DNA of 64,000 nucleotides from Choanephora cucurbitarum (GCA_025331435.1 JAIWNI010000023.1:124001-188000), one strand, 5' to 3'; counted from the first letter of the stretch, positions 32,544 to 46,241 are shown. Translations and numbers: made by a program. The notes: generated from the letters alone by a model not told the origin.

Positions 32544-34008
32544 ATGACAATGATATCAGCAAGTCAACCTAATTCTCCAGTAAGAAAAAAGGACTTATAA
32601 AAAACAATTATCATGTCTTACACTATTTCTTAGATCATGCAACAGAACAAACAACAAATTCAAGAGTTACAAATAATTCAACAACATGAGATAGATCAGC
32701 TTCAACAAGAGAGACTTATTGTAAGCAAAAAGAAAAGAGCTTTCTGTTGTTAGCTTTATATAATCATACCTTCTTGTTAACAAAAAAAAAGCTATTAAAA
32801 GAGATCAAATCTAAAGACAAACAGATACAAGATATTAAGTCTATTCATCAGCAACAGGTAGATAGAAATGAAATACACCTCTTGTCATTTTTTTTCGGTC
32901 TACTGATTAGAGAATAGTTAACTGATTTAGAAGGACAATTACAAGCGAACAAGCTTCATTTTGAGAGCAAACAAGCATCTTTAGAAGACAAGTACAATGC
33001 ATTACTTGAAATACAACAAGAAAAATACAACCGTCGTCTATCTCAATCATATGATCATACTGGCTTAGGCAACAATGACTTCAGCGCACTGATTCAAAAA
33101 AGGACATCCGGCTCTCCAATTCGTTCTCTTTTGTCCTCAGATAAATTACAACAACGAACCATTCATGAACTCTCAAACAGAATCACTGACATGTCCATAT
33201 CGCATGCATCTCAAATTGAAGCACTCAAAAGAGAACATCAAAAGGAACTTCAGGAACTTAAACAACAAGATGAAGGTCAGAATGTGTACCTACAAATGAT
33301 TGAAGAACTAAACCAGAAACTGCACGATACGAATGAAATGCATCATATGAAAACAAAAGAATTAAACGAAAGACAGAACCAAAACCAAGAACGACTAAAA
33401 GAGCTATTCATGGCTGAAAATGCACAGCTGATAATGCACTGTCAGGCTCGAGTGGAAAACTTGGCAACCGAATATCAGCAGAATATATCGGAATTAGTGG
33501 ATCGTTTTGAGAATGAGAAAGATGTAGTGATGATTGAGCATAAGTCAAATTTGGATCAAGTACACAAGGAACTAGAAGAGAAGACAAGACAGTTGGCAGA
33601 AATGCATTTAAACTTTGCTAAAATCAAAAGAGAAGCACGTCTCTTGTCTGATTCACTTGCTAAGGTTTTATATATAAAAAAAGAAAGAAGCATAGGATTG
33701 TTTCTAATTTTATCATTGGGCTAGATTCAGAAAGAACAAACAAAGGCAAAGCAAGTAGCAAAAGAACTACTTTCTTTTTCTGATCACTCAATAGAGAATG
33801 TCTCGCATCAAAGTCTGTTAGATATGCTAAATAGTGTATTGAGTACTTTGGCCAAGAAGGAGACATTACAGGTAAGACTAAATGACAGAGTTCTTTATCA
33901 TCTGCTTAAACTATCTTTGTCCTTCCTTCGGGGCTTTAGGATTATGGTTACAGAGAGCACATGGCAATTGCATCAGAGATGTATTACGACACAAATCTCT
34001 ATTGTTAA
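32544..34008 (+). CDS. Long coiled-coil protein, unrecognised
   Basis: Six exons (32544-32579, 32634-32720, 32792-32857, 32918-33664, 33725-33871, 33940-34008) close in frame to 383 residues. Almost the whole chain is predicted coiled coil: Gln/Glu/Leu/Lys-rich heptads such as QIQELQIIQQHEIDQLQQER and KREHQKELQELKQQ. The break is a Ser/Gly-rich stretch near RTSGSPIRSLLSSDK, which carries S-P sites a cyclin-dependent kinase could use. There is no membrane span or catalytic motif. A structural, cytoskeletal or spindle-pole-type role is possible, but coiled-coil composition alone cannot name it. The donor after exon 4 (GTTTTA) is unusual; without that splice the protein would stop 19 residues later. 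An additional 5' exon cannot be excluded. Confidence 0.7.
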
Positions 34009-34145
34009 TCTTTCCCTTTTTTTTTTCTAATTAGTGTTGTTCCAAATAAAATGTATTAAATCCAGTGTAAAATAAATATTATACAACATAAAAGCAAAAG
34101 TTGCTAGTATGTAATTAAGACTAAACAGCTACTCTGGTAAATCGA

Positions 34146-35331
34146 TTAAATAGGAGCACCTTGATAACCAGGAGCCTTTTCTTTAAGAAGCTTTTCAGTA
34201 AATTCCCATAATTCTGAAGGGGCGTTTTCTGAAGCAGCAACACCATAAGGTTTGGCTTGATCAGCAAAGGGAACCTATGTCCAAATTAGGGATCATTCGT
34301 AAGTCACCTTGTGCATTGTAATACCAAACCCGAATTGTTACTTACGTAGTACGAGCCCTTGACGTCTTTTTGTTCTACTTCGGGACTTGTAGCAAGGTAA
34401 AGTTGAGTGAGAGCACCATCTTCAGGTGAGGTCATGAGCAGATTGAAAGCAGATGTGAAGAAACCTTGAACCCCACCCAAATGGCGATAAAGTTCAGTTC
34501 TGACAACACCAGGATGATTGCAGTTGACATAGACCTAAAGTACAATCAGTCGCATGTATGAAAATGGGAGCTTCTATCTTTTCTTACATTTTTAGCGCCC
34601 TTGGCCTCTAAACGCTTTGAAAGCTCTCGAGTGAACAGAATGTTGGCAGTTTTACTCTTTCCATAATGAACAATCTTGTTGTATTTCTTAGGGTCGCTGA
34701 TTGATTCCAAGTCAAGACTGCTGAAGGGAACACGATGACCCATTGAGCTTACAGTAACAATGCGACTAGGTTGAGATTTTTCAAGGAGAGGCAATAAGAG
34801 CATAGTGAGGTAATGATGAGCAACATGATTAGTGGCAAATTGAATTTCAATGCCATCTTCAGAGAGACCAAAGGGACACAACATTACACCAGCATTGTTC
34901 ATCAAAATATTCAGATGATCATATTTGGCCATAAAGTTGTCTGCAAATTCCTTTACTGAACTAAGACGAAGTAAGTCAAGTTTGATGAACTCAACCTTAT
35001 CGTTGCCTGTCTCCGATTTGATTTGATCGACAACCTTCATTGTCTTTTCCTCATTACGACAAGCCAAAACACTAACAATGCCATAGTCTATCAGTTTGCG
35101 ATCTTTCCCCCTTTTTAATCTTTTTCTTATGCTACTTACACTGCACAACCTTTCTTGGCCATCTCCAAAGCACTCACTTTACCGATCTTGAAATGAGATC
35201 AGCAACTTAATTTTTTTTTTTATGTTTATTTAAATCCTTACACCTGTGTTACTGCCAGTGATAATAGCTACTTTTCCTGTCATATCAGGAATTTGCTCAA
35301 ATGAGAAATTTCTTTTAGCAAAAAAGTCCAT
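34146..35331 (-). CDS. Short-chain dehydrogenase/reductase (retinol dehydrogenase-like)
   Basis: Five exons (35331-35242, 35186-35140, 35071-34588, 34534-34346, 34274-34146) close in frame to 312 residues. Seen: cofactor-binding TGSNTGIGKV (T-G-x3-G-x-G, split by intron 1); ACRNEEK, an Arg after beta-2 that suggests NADP(H); MNNAGVM; catalytic Ser in TVSSMGH; Y-x3-K in HYGKSKTAN; and CNHPGVVRT after the core. Length and motifs match the retinol dehydrogenase/WWOX-like SDR subfamily, which acts on hydrophobic alcohols or ketones. The exact substrate cannot be read from the sequence. No N-terminal membrane anchor is seen, unlike many animal RDHs. Confidence 0.88.
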
Positions 35332-37232
35332 CGTGTGTCAAGCTTAAGAGAATCAAATGAAAGGAAAATGAAGAAAAGAAAACACGAGTTTCGGATGACA
35401 GATGTTTTGTTCGCTTTTTATATTTAACCGGGTATGTGCTCTGATCGGATACTAAAACTGGTTACTTGTGCGCATCTGCTGTGACCATCCTTTATTGTTC
35501 GATCTTGGAGGCACCCGCGATCCTTGTGACACTACTTGCTTTGTGTACGATCGCTGTGACAAGATGATAACTGGAATGGCTTAACAATAGTTGAATGTAC
35601 TTACCAGTTAGCGTCTAATTGAACATATTCAATCACTCTTTTTTTTTTATTATCATTGTGAATGATTTATTTCATCCAAGATGTTCTTTGGTTTCTTTTT
35701 GTTAGAATATCACACACACATACTGTAACAGATAAATTTCTTGGATTTTGATTATGGCTTTTCCAATTGACATTGCTTCTAGAAAATACTCGGGAACTTA
35801 CGATAAATGTGTTGCATGCTAATCTAATTTCTTATTGATTTTGGATAAAGAAGACAACAAACAACCCAATTGTGTTGAAAGATTGAAAAGAAAAAGTAGA
35901 AGAAAGTAACAAGCAGACATCTTTCATTTAACTCAACTTGACTTGCGCTGCATACGCTCCTCAACATTTCACTTATATTTGCTTGTCTTTGATGTAAGTC
36001 TCTAATCTATTTGCTCGCCCTCTTCTTTCTTAGAAGCATCTTTTTCAGTATTCATTACTTTTAATATCATTTGTAGATCTCTTTTTTTTTCAGTCATCGC
36101 TGCTAATAGCTAAATCTCATTCGATGTTTCATGATGGCCTTATCCATTCTCACTGATCAACTAAGAGCAAAAATCCATAAATGTTGAATGGTTTTGGCGG
36201 TTATCTCCCTTGGCTTTTTATGCTTCTTGAATCCTCATCTTGATCGAGTTATAATGAAGACGCATAAATCAAGCGGAAGTAAAATTTTAAAAGATCGGCA
36301 TTAATCATTGATCTCATTGGACAATAGAATTTATGATTATGACTAGAGTTTCCTTAGACGTATCAAGCCCACCATATTTAGCTTCATTTTTCTCTTTTAA
36401 TTTGTATTGATAGTTGCTGCAGTAGATGGCTTCAGTATCTATGCTTCTCTCAGAAGATTTACAAAGTGCTGAAAAACAACGTGGTGTTCTTCCAAGGTAC
36501 TGAAAAAGAAAAAAGACAGATGATTATCTTGCTAGCTTGTATTCCCTCTTGGGCAGCTGTAAGTTTTAGTTAGCGTCGACTGTATTTAGAATCTCGCGAG
36601 GGTTGGAGAGTAGGATTGGAATGAAATTGCTACAACTGTTTCCGGGACGTTTTCACAAAGAAATATGAATTTGACATGAGGAGCGCCATCATATGCCTTG
36701 ACCTCAAAAACTCTAAAATCAAGCAAACCTGTTACTTCTGGTTCACCTACAACATTAATTGAAGCGTACATTTGACAAAAGAAACTGGTGTATGCCGTGC
36801 TTATGGCCTATTGTACGCCTCTCTATACACTTCAATACATCCTTTTCATAAAAGAGCTCTTTCTTTTCTTAGTCTCCTCAGCTGGCTCTTGTTCCATTTG
36901 TCTATATCCATCAAAGCTTTACTATCAATTCTTATAGAAACGCTCTTTCGACAAGAACAAATGTTCTCTTGAAGAATACTGTGAATGGGTATTATGACTC
37001 AACTTGAAGATCTCTAGAAAGATCGTTTTTACAAACAAAACAGCTTAGCTGTGCTTCCCATTATCGTATTCTTTAAGATAGTGTCTTTTCAATGCGTTAA
37101 TCGTCTTCAAAAACCATATCTTTCAACCAATCATCTTTGAGTTTTCGACCTTGATTTTAGGTTTGAGAAAAAAAAATTTAAAGGTTACCTTCTTTTTCTT
37201 TTTTTTTTTTTTGTAAAAAAAAATAAATCAAC
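35332..37232. other. Intergenic region with short unassigned frames
   Basis: No convincing gene. A minus-strand frame at 36586-36771 (61 residues, with GEPEVTGLLDFRVFEVKAYD and HVKFIFLCENVPE) has protein-like composition, and a 25-codon plus frame starts at 36426. Both could be remnants. The last 100 bases before 37233 are poly-T and A-rich and form the leader of the importin gene. Confidence 0.35.
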
Positions 37233-40200
37233 ATGAGTGAAGCTAAAGTACAGCTCCTTGCTGTACTTCGAGAAGCTACTTCTCCAGACTACAATCGTAT
37301 GAGACAAGCAGAAGAAATGCTTAAGCAATGGGAAAATGAGCCTAGTTTCTTTGCTACCTTACAAGTAAGATCCTTGTTTTGTTTGATCTCTACGCGTTTG
37401 ATTCATCTGCTGAATCATCCTTTAGGACATATTCTACGATCGTACAGTGGAACATGATGTTCGTTTCTTGAGTGGTATTTATCTCAAGAACGGCATCGAT
37501 CGATTTTGGAGAAGAACAGCTAAAAAGTAAAGAAACGATCACAACTGTTTCTTGGTATATGTATTGACATGCGTTTAGTCCTATTAGTCCCGAAGAGAAA
37601 ACAGCGATTCGACAGAGACTTCTTCAATTTTTAGATGAACCTAGTAAGAAGGTTGGATCATTTAAAGACACCATAACATTCATTGCTGATCTATTTTTTT
37701 TTCTTCTTCTAAAGCTGACAGCTCAGAATGCTGTTATTATCGCTCGCATTGCTCGTTTAGATTATCCTCGAGATTGGCCTGATTTGTTGTCAACACTTGT
37801 ACAGTCCATTCAGACTTTGCAAGTAAATAATGAAGATTATGCACGACTCGTTCATCATCGTACCTTACAGGTCTTGGGTGAAGTTCTTTCAGAATTGAGT
37901 ACTCGCCTCTTATCAGCTGGACGCAAACAATTTGCAGAGATTGCACCAGACGTATTTCAAGCTGTAGCACAAGTCTATATGGTTTATGTGGATCGTACTT
38001 TACCAAAGATCAGTCAATTGAGTGTCAATGTGGATCATGAGTCACTCTTGCTTGAATTGGATCTCATCACTACTTGTATCAAATGTTTGCGCCTCTTGAT
38101 GGTACATGGCATTAGAGATGTTCACAAGTATAACGAAACAAGGGTAATGATGACTGTTGTCTTTATTCTACCACTCCAAATCTATTTGACTTATGATAGA
38201 TTCTTTTTTGATATAGACGTTTATCGAAATCAGTCTTAAACACCTTCAGCAGTATATGGAATGTCGTATGTAGAAAAGGAAAGTGAATAAGGGCTATTGT
38301 TTCTTATTTGCTTTATGAAATAGGATTTGGATTGATTCAGATGAATTACAATGGTAAAGTCAGATACGATTTAGAGACAGCCATTGAAGAATACGGTGCA
38401 CTCTATACTGGATTACAGAAAGCACATCCTGTCTCTTGTGCCTTGTGTCCAGCATGGTTAGATGTGATACGATACTATTGGCAAAGTGTCATGTTGGGCG
38501 GAACACGTATTGCAGAACAATGCAATTCAGGTCAAGAAGATCCCACCAAAGTCCTTTTTGAACCCTTTTTATTACAGGGCATGTTGTTAGTCAAAGACAC
38601 CATCAAGAACTCTTCTTACAGTGCCAACAAGCTGGATGAGGATGTCTTGTCAGTGACTGAAGAAGAAAAGCGATTGGCTATGGAGGCTGGCCGTTTAGTC
38701 CATGAACAGTTCCTAACCCCTGAATTCGTGCATGCTTGTGCCGAAACACTAGTGAGTCAATACATGTTGCTGACACCAAGCGATTTCCTCAAATGGGAAG
38801 AGGATCCTGAAAACTATGCGATTGCATCTGATTCCGAGAATTGGGAATTTGAATTACGTCCATGTGCAGAGATGACGTTCATGAGCTTGTTGAGTCAATA
38901 CAGAGATCAGTTGGTACCCATCTTGCTTGGCTTGATCGAACGTGTTGCAAGTAAAGTAGGCTCATGATATTCCAGCTGTCTTGCCCTTTCTTATCGTTTC
39001 TTTCTCTATTCTTCTATAGATGTCACTGATCAACAAGGCCTGTTATTTAAGGATGCTGTCTATAATGCCATTGGATTGGGTGTAAACTCTCTCTATGGCA
39101 AGCTGGATTTTGAGCCCTTTGTGATCAATCGACTGACAGTCGAATTGAACAATAAGGAACCTACCTTCAAGATTTTGAGACGTCGCATAGCTAGTTTGTT
39201 AGGTAAATGGGTGAATGAAGGCATCAGTTCAGATTGTAGAAAGGTGATTTATGAGATCTTGTTACAGTTGATGGCCGAGGAAGAGGATCTGGTGGTTCGA
39301 TTGACAGCTGCCAATGCATTGAAGCAAGCGATTGATGATTGGGATTTTGATATCAGCATTGTGCTACCTTATTTGGGCTCAGCTATGACTCTGCTACTTA
39401 GTTTATTGAATCAGGTGGAAGAATCAGATACAACAATGAAGTTAGTGTCTTACCTGAATGCTATCATGGACAGAACTGGCTCACATGTAAGTGTGTTCTT
39501 TAGGTATGAGCAACCAGAAACTTAACGTGTCTCTTTTGAATAGGTCATTCCATTTGCTGGACAAATCGTTCAACTGTTAACTCCTCTCTGGAGTCCATCT
39601 ACTGAACCTTTACTTCAATCGTCACTTGTAGTTACATTCACCAAGATCACAAGTGTAAGTCTTGTTTGAGTCTAGATACGTCTTTATTAACCAACTCTCT
39701 TTTCTAAAAAAAAAGATCCTAAATGATCAAGCAGTTCAACTACAAAATCTCATTGTACCTATTGTAAGGTACTGTACTGACCGTACAAATGTAAGTAAAG
39801 CGATGTATACTCTAAAAGAGCTCATTTAATTAAAGATGAAATGATTAGGAGGCACATATTTACTTGCTCGAAGATTCATTAGATCTTTGGTGGACACTTG
39901 TACAGACAGCACCTGCAAGTACACCTGATCTTCTGTCACTGTTCCCAGCAGCACTTGAATTGTTAGACTATGATACTGAGAACCTTAGAAAGATTTTGAA
40001 GATCATTGATAGTTATATCATGCTTGATCCTCAGTCCACCCTACAACCTCAATATGCACTTGTCTTATTTGAAAAGTTAGGCTCTAAGATTCTCTATATC
40101 AGAGAACAAGCTGGTTCTTATGTTGCACACACACTTGATTTGGCCTTCAAGAGTGTCCCTCTACAGCTTTATGGAGAAGTACTTATCCAATCGAAACTGA

Positions 40201-40973
40201 TGTCAAATATATTGAATGTGCTGATTCAAGACAAGGTAATGATTATTCATAAACAAAGAAAGCATAGTCTGACGTTTGTATTCTGTAGATGTATGGCTAT
40301 GCTATCATGAACTATATGAATCTATTTGCTCGACTTAGTATTTATGATGCCAACTTCGTGATCAATGTGATACAGCTAACGGGTCAACAACAAGAGGTTT
40401 CAGGCGATTTCCTAAACGACGTCTTTGATAGATGGTTTGACAAGGTAGGTAGGAGAGTGGCCAGAATGACATAAGATGTCTAACCCTACAAACACTAGTT
40501 TGATAATGTCAGCCAAGCTAGAGCCAGAAAACTAGCATGCTTAGGCTATACTAATTTAATACTGACAGGCAATGTAGCTGTCGTCAATCGGTTACCCAAT
40601 CTGATGGCTATCTGGAGCGATGTGGGACCAGAATTAAAAGAGAGTGATGGAACAGAGTAAGAAGATAGCCTGACAACAACAAATGAATTCTAAACTCACC
40701 TTCATTAGTGTGCTCTATAGTGAGGTAGAAATGGAAGGCGATATTTATGAAATTGACGACTGCGCAGAAAGTAAAAGGAAGCAAGAGGTAAGCAGAAACA
40801 GTTCACTGTTTTCTTGGGCTAACGTCTGCCATTAGATTTCTCATCATGATCCAGTCTATACCATTCAACTGATTGATCTCATTCGTCAAGCAATCAACGC
40901 GCCTTTTGTTTCTCCCTTATTACACCAAATTGATAATACTCTTTTAGAACAAGTTCAACAGCTTTTACAGTAA
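37233..40973 (+). CDS. KAP120: Importin-beta family transport receptor (Kap120/importin-11-like)
   Basis: Fourteen exons close in frame to 993 residues: 37233-37364, 37426-37526, 37579-37651, 37715-38143, 38217-38265, 38324-38950, 39020-39486, 39544-39654, 39716-39790, 39849-40235, 40289-40444, 40499-40656, 40709-40787 and 40836-40973. Seen: an importin-beta N-terminal domain with MRQAEEMLKQWENEPSFFAT, VRFLSGIYLKNGIDRFW and LTAQNAVIIARIARLDYPRD, then HEAT-like helical repeats to the end. Length and the N-terminal pattern (Y-L-K-N-G-I-x-R-x-W, R-x-D-Y-P-x-D-W-P) match Kap120/importin-11. This receptor carries cargo (ribosome-assembly factors in yeast) through nuclear pores and binds RanGTP with its N-terminus. 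The intron 3 donor reads GTTGGA; GTAAGA seven bases earlier would break the frame. Confidence 0.88.
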
Positions 40974-41648
40974 AATAAGATGACTTGGAAATAAAATAGA
41001 ATCTGATTTAAGTTGAATATGATGTTTCTCCTTTATTCTCTCATAGGAGTCCAGACAATGGATGTGGCTTAATATAGTAAAATGTGATATTTGTTTAAAG
41101 TCATCTAGTACATCATTTGATGCTATCTGTATGTGCAACATAATAATACCTTAATTTGTGTGGATCCAAAATTGTTAAAAACCTGCATTTGCCCCCCATC
41201 TAAAATTAACTTTTTTTTAAATTTGCATATGCACCATTCAAGATACTTAGTATCTTTTAAATGGACTTCTTTAACTCAATCGTTTCTATCTTGACTAGAA
41301 TCAGTTCATCTTAAAAGAAAGAGAGAGAAAAACTTGTTTACTTTTCAGAAGAAGAGATAAAATAGAAGAAAGGAAGGAGAGAGAAATAGGATATAAAGGG
41401 ATGATAGGACAATGCTCATGAATTATCTGAATTGAACACTCTATCTACTGCTATTTTTCACATTATGAGATACTTGACATTAGACCAAATCATACACACT
41501 CCTTCCTTGATCATGATACAATAGAATACCTTGGAATTAAAACACAGACCATGGCTATATAAGGAATGAAGCATACTCTCTCTCTCTCTCTCTTTTTCTT
41601 TCTTTTTTTTTTCTCTTGATACCCTTCATTATTTATTGAAACACCCGA
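40974..41648. other. Intergenic region with CT microsatellite
   Basis: 3' flank of the importin gene, then promoter of the TLC gene. A (CT)n run at about 41576-41593 followed by T-rich sequence lies just before the start codon, a common fungal promoter feature. No coding signal. Confidence 0.5.
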
Positions 41649-42571
41649 ATGATCATTTCATCTATATTTCATCCTGCAGTCATATCCACAAGTCTCGTTT
41701 CAGCCGCTTTCTTCTTATCCTGGTTTACTTATTGGAACAAACACAATTTAGCACGCACAGAACGAGAAAGAGCGTATGTATGCACATTACTGAGCAGTTC
41801 ATTCACCAGTCTGAGTTCAATACCACTTGCGGTCACCTTACTGACAAATGGAGGAGACCTTCGTGACATTCTGGTCTATCGAACCTGGACTGTCTTGGTC
41901 ACGACTTTTTTTATGACCTTCTTGGTCATGGATCTCTCTATCGGCTTCCTCTACTACCGATCCAAAATCGAGCTTCTGACAGGCTGGATACACCACCTTA
42001 CCTATCTCGCTACCCTCACATGGGCCATTCACCAACAGTATACGGGTGTGTTTGTGATGATGTGTTGTCTCGAGATACCTACGTTCATCTTGGCCTTGGG
42101 TTCAGTACGATCTCGACTGCGCCGTGACTATCTGTTTGCTGCTGCATTTTTGTTGACTCGAATCATTTTTCATATGTATGCTATGCAATGTGCCTGGGCT
42201 ATGAAGCCATTTGGACCCGTCTTTATGGCCCTCTCTGTCTTCTTCCCAGTCCATTGCTTTTGGTTTTATGGTTTGATTCTCTAGTGGATGTAGATGAGAT
42301 AAGGTTACTAACATCGTTTGTTGTAGGATTCATTCAACAACAAATCAGGTTGGCCAAACAGAAAAAGACAGCCTATCGTAGTGTGACCACAATTCATCAG
42401 ACATCGGTTGTTCTCAAGGATCAAAGCAGCCGTAATGCACCAGAACAACAAGCTCGAGTGTCCAACACGATTTCTGTCAGATCAGTGACTCGAAAGAAGA
42501 GACTTCATGATACGCCCAAATATATCAATTCTCCTCCATTTCATCAATCACCTCCTGTATCAGTACATTAA
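41649..42571 (+). CDS. TLC-domain multispanning membrane protein
   Basis: Two exons (41649-42270 and 42327-42571) join in phase to 288 residues. Seen: about six to seven hydrophobic spans, with the TLC hallmark His pair in GWIHHLTYLATLTW (about residue 115), then MMCCLEIPTFILALGSVRS, as in TLCD/TMEM56-type proteins (E-x-(S/P)-(T/N)-F). The tail after FYGFIQQQIRLAKQKK is polar, basic and Ser-rich, so cytosolic. TRAM-LAG1-CLN8 proteins act in ER or plasma-membrane lipid handling; ceramide synthases are one branch, but the catalytic Lag1 motif is not evident here. The intron donor (GTTTGA) is weak. If it is not spliced, translation ends five codons later at GLIL. Confidence 0.72.
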
Positions 42572-44995
42572 TAAATTTAAGATTGATATAGCTATATATG
42601 TACAAACAAAAATGTCATTCTTATGAACAAGTACCATTTAAATCATGTAAAAGAGGGGTTGTGTAACAGGAGATATCCTCTTTCTTTAAAAGACAAAGAA
42701 AGGTGTATACGCCATTTCCGGAAATAGATTGCACATTAAGAATAAGACTTTGATAGAGGAGATCTCTCCTTGTTCATGCTCTATAGAAGGTTGGGTTTGT
42801 ACAAACGTCTCTCTTTGAATAAAAACAAGCCTTTACTATAATTACATATAGCTAATGATAAGATGTATGATAGACAGTAGATCAAACATGCCTTTGTCCT
42901 GTTGAGTCTATTTCAAGTTGCTCAAGATCAAAAAAAAATGGATATTTAAGCTAATCTCAATTTGGAGAAACACGGTTAAGCAACAGCACTAATACGCAAT
43001 GCTATCTTGAAGATCTTTAGCAGTATTTAAAAGAAGTTGCTATGAGGCCTCCGAAGCAAACTGTCATAAATTCCCTTTCCATATGTAAGACTTCTTGACA
43101 GTTGTTATTTTAGATCCTTGAACCATTTTTCCTACTGTTGATTAACTTGAGATGAATATGATCTCTATGTGGTTCCTCGGGGACTTTGTTGTTCGGAACT
43201 TTATTGTTTCAAAAAAAAAAAAGGTACAGAGTGCCAAAATAACCTAACTAAATGTTTAGGGGAAATAGGCAGTTTTGAATTGATGGTTATTCTATATTCA
43301 CCTTATTAGAAATGCAATTGTTCATGCTGCACTTGCTTAGTTTTCTATGTCTCTTGCAACTTTCTATGATTGTTTATTTTAATATCTGAGCTTTGTAATG
43401 TTTACTTTAGATCCATGGAGATACTGATGTTATGACTCTCCTTGTAGATCTATCAACGTTCTCTTTCATCATTAACAAGGATTTCGATGGTTATTCTCTA
43501 CTGATGACTATAATGGCCACTTTAGATGTCAACCAAACCTTTTTTTTTTGTCTTTGATTGTATCCTCTCTCTCTTTCATTGCAGATCAGCAACACAATTA
43601 GACCTTTGTACATTTGCTGATGATTGATACTTACAAAGAGGCATAGAATGCTTACTATCACAATTTCAAATACTATATTTAAATTCTCAAAAGAAAGGAA
43701 AAAGACAAATGCATGTCTATATCTGTCATCTTCTAAACCATACGCAAAAAATGTACCTTGTATTCATAAAAAGTCTATTTTGACGGAGACTGTAAAACCA
43801 CAATCCCTTTTTTTTTTTGGAGGCTTATGATTATTTCAATCATAAAACATAATCCATAGTGACAGTTATTATAAAGAAGTACTGATACAGGTTGATTGGT
43901 CAACTGTACCTGAATCCCAATACCTGGTAATTTATTGGTAAGATCTCAGTACTGACCTTCAACTAAATTTATCCGAATTCATTATCAACAAGAAACCAAG
44001 CTGAGATCGAAATAGAAAAGGACAAATCAATGATGCTAGTGTAAATCTGATTAAGCTGACATTGCGTATAGGCTCTACAAGAGCTGTTTGACAGAAGTCT
44101 GCTTTCTTTTTTTTTTTGTCTTTGTTACCATAAAGTGTTTGTGATCGACTGAGGCCATTTTCTTGATGCTTTTTTTTTTCGATGCAAAAATTCTGTACTA
44201 CCTAAAATAATAATTTTTTTTTTTTGCAAATCGGTTTCAAAAGCAACACTACATCTTTGAATTTATAAGAGGGTAATGATTAAAGAAATATGTTCACTTA
44301 CTTGTATCCGAATCACAGGAAATAACCCATACCTTCTTACTCAAAATTGGGGGAGAGAGGAGAATCATTTCTGATGTTAGTGCAACTTAGTCTATTCATT
44401 GTTTTATATACGCTCATTTTCTTACTGTTGGTAAAACGCCACCTTTTGATTTGAATTTCTTTGTTCTCTAGTCGATTGGCAGGTATTTTAAAAATGGCAA
44501 TGTTTGCTGTTACTCTAATTTATGTGTAACTTGTGTAGTTGGATCAGATCACTTTTCTATACATCAACTTATTATTTATTTACTCGGAGGCTTCCGAATG
44601 TCTATTTCAAACCTTATTGTTTGACAGCATCAACCTATAGTGATGCTGAATAAGAGGTTAATTTATCTCTATCGTTCCACTAAAAGATATGTATACTAGT
44701 GGCACATAAGCATTATCTCCTTTAGCAAACACAATTCAACCACACTACTTTATGTTTAACACACACTTTAGAATGTACATTTGCAGATTCTATCTCATTG
44801 GTCGTTCGGATTGCTATCGGGAAGAATTAGATGTTGACATTGTTTGTTGCTAAAGGAACAATTGTTCTCTGTCTTAACCAATCAATAGATCTCTTTTGTA
44901 TTTCAATATCCGACTTACCTCTTTTCTTTCTTTATAAAAGGAGATTTTTTCTTTTTTTTTTTTTTAATTAAATATAAATCATTTATTAACAACAG
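42572..44995. other. 2.4-kb gene-poor stretch
   Basis: AT-rich with many T homopolymers and no supported exon. The frame at 43624-43830 is lysine/serine-rich noise. TTTATAAAAG at 44931-44940 is a likely TATA box for the next gene. Confidence 0.45.
44931..44940 (+). promoter_or_regulatory. TATA box of the gag-like gene
   Basis: TTTATAAAAG lies 56 nt before the ATG at 44996, similar in spacing to the TATA of the secreted-protein gene. Confidence 0.4.
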
Positions 44996-46241
44996 ATGCA
45001 TGCTCCATTAATTCGCTTGAATTCTCAAGAACAAAAGAAACATTTACATAAAATGAGCTTTGCGTTAAAGCGTAAGGCGCCACCTTCAAACGTATTTGCT
45101 GCTAGTCAGCCAACGCCTATGGAAACAGAGCCTAGTTCAGTACAAGGTAAGTAAGAAATTCTCCTGCTATCACGGACTTGGTTGATCTAACAGACACTTA
45201 GACAAAGAAATGATAAAACCAGCCGAAAAGACACCTGGGTTTTCTCTTAGGGATTTTCTGTCTAAAAATTACCAGCATGACGTAAATCCAAATTTCTTTG
45301 TTGAAAACCCACTTGTGTTTGATAGACTGAGAAAACACTTTTTACCAAAAGAGGATGGTCATGCTAGAAACACACTGGATGTTGCCAAAAACTTACTTGC
45401 AGCTGTCTGCATCGATATTCGTACTATAGTCAACAGTGGTGATCCAAGAGAACTAAAGAGACAATCGACGCGCGAATTGATTGTGATACCTGGATCGCTT
45501 TTATTTATTGTTGTTGAGATGCTAAAAAAGGAATCCAAGAAAACCATTCATCCTACCTTACAATGGCGCTATCAGAAGTCAACAGCAGCGTCTGATTCAG
45601 AAGATGGCATAGTCTATGATACATTGACAGAGTGCCTTGATGCATTTGAGAAGCGATTGGCCAATAGAAATCTGGATATCAACAAATTCTGGCTGATTCT
45701 CTTGCCTGGTTGTCTACCATCCAACATGAGAGGCTGGTTATCACAATACTGTGAAGACAACAAGTGTATCCCTTGGCAACATGTCAAAACACGCTTAATC
45801 CAGAAATACGATACACATTCTCAGCAGTTAAAAATGTCATGCCTGGACAACCTTTACAATCTCCGAATGAAAAAGACAGAGACGGTTGATGAATTTATTC
45901 AGAAGTTTAGATACCTCAGTCAAGTCACAGAAATCACAAATGAAGCAGTCCTGTGTGAGTTGTTTATGAAGGCCTTGTTTAGTAAACTACAGCAGTGCTT
46001 CAAGGTCTATCTGACGCTCATTTCAGAGACAAGCGAACTGGATCTATCAAAAGCAGGTGTCTCGATTGATTTTCTTATGGATCTAGTCAGAAAAGCCTAT
46101 TATGTCTTTTTTACGGATGAACCAATCAAACACGCAGGTTTTAAACGCCCAAGACCAGCTCATGAAGAATGTATCTTTCATCCTTCTACTCGAATGATTC
46201 ATTCTACTACTGACTGTCGATCACTTAAGAAATTCAAATAA
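44996..46241 (+). CDS. Retrotransposon gag-like protein, possibly domesticated
   Basis: Two exons (44996-45146, 45202-46241) join in phase to 396 residues. Seen: a basic N-terminus (LHKMSFALKRKAPPSN), then an all-helical core with NFFVENPLVFDRLRKHF, INKFWLILLPGCLPSNMRGW, WQHVKTRLIQKYD, DNLYNLRMKKTETVDEFIQK and FRYLSQ. This is the retrotransposon-gag pattern of Ty3/gypsy elements (capsid: W...V...L...Y, then L..L.M...E.V..F...F..L). The C-terminus has a degenerate knuckle, C-x2-H-x6-H-x5-C (CIFHPSTRMIHSTTDCRSLK). No protease, reverse transcriptase or integrase follows before 47.6 kb, and no long terminal repeats were noticed. The frame is intact and spliced, with a TATA box. Either a domesticated gag gene or a lone fragment of a retroelement; function unknown. 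Confidence 0.7.
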
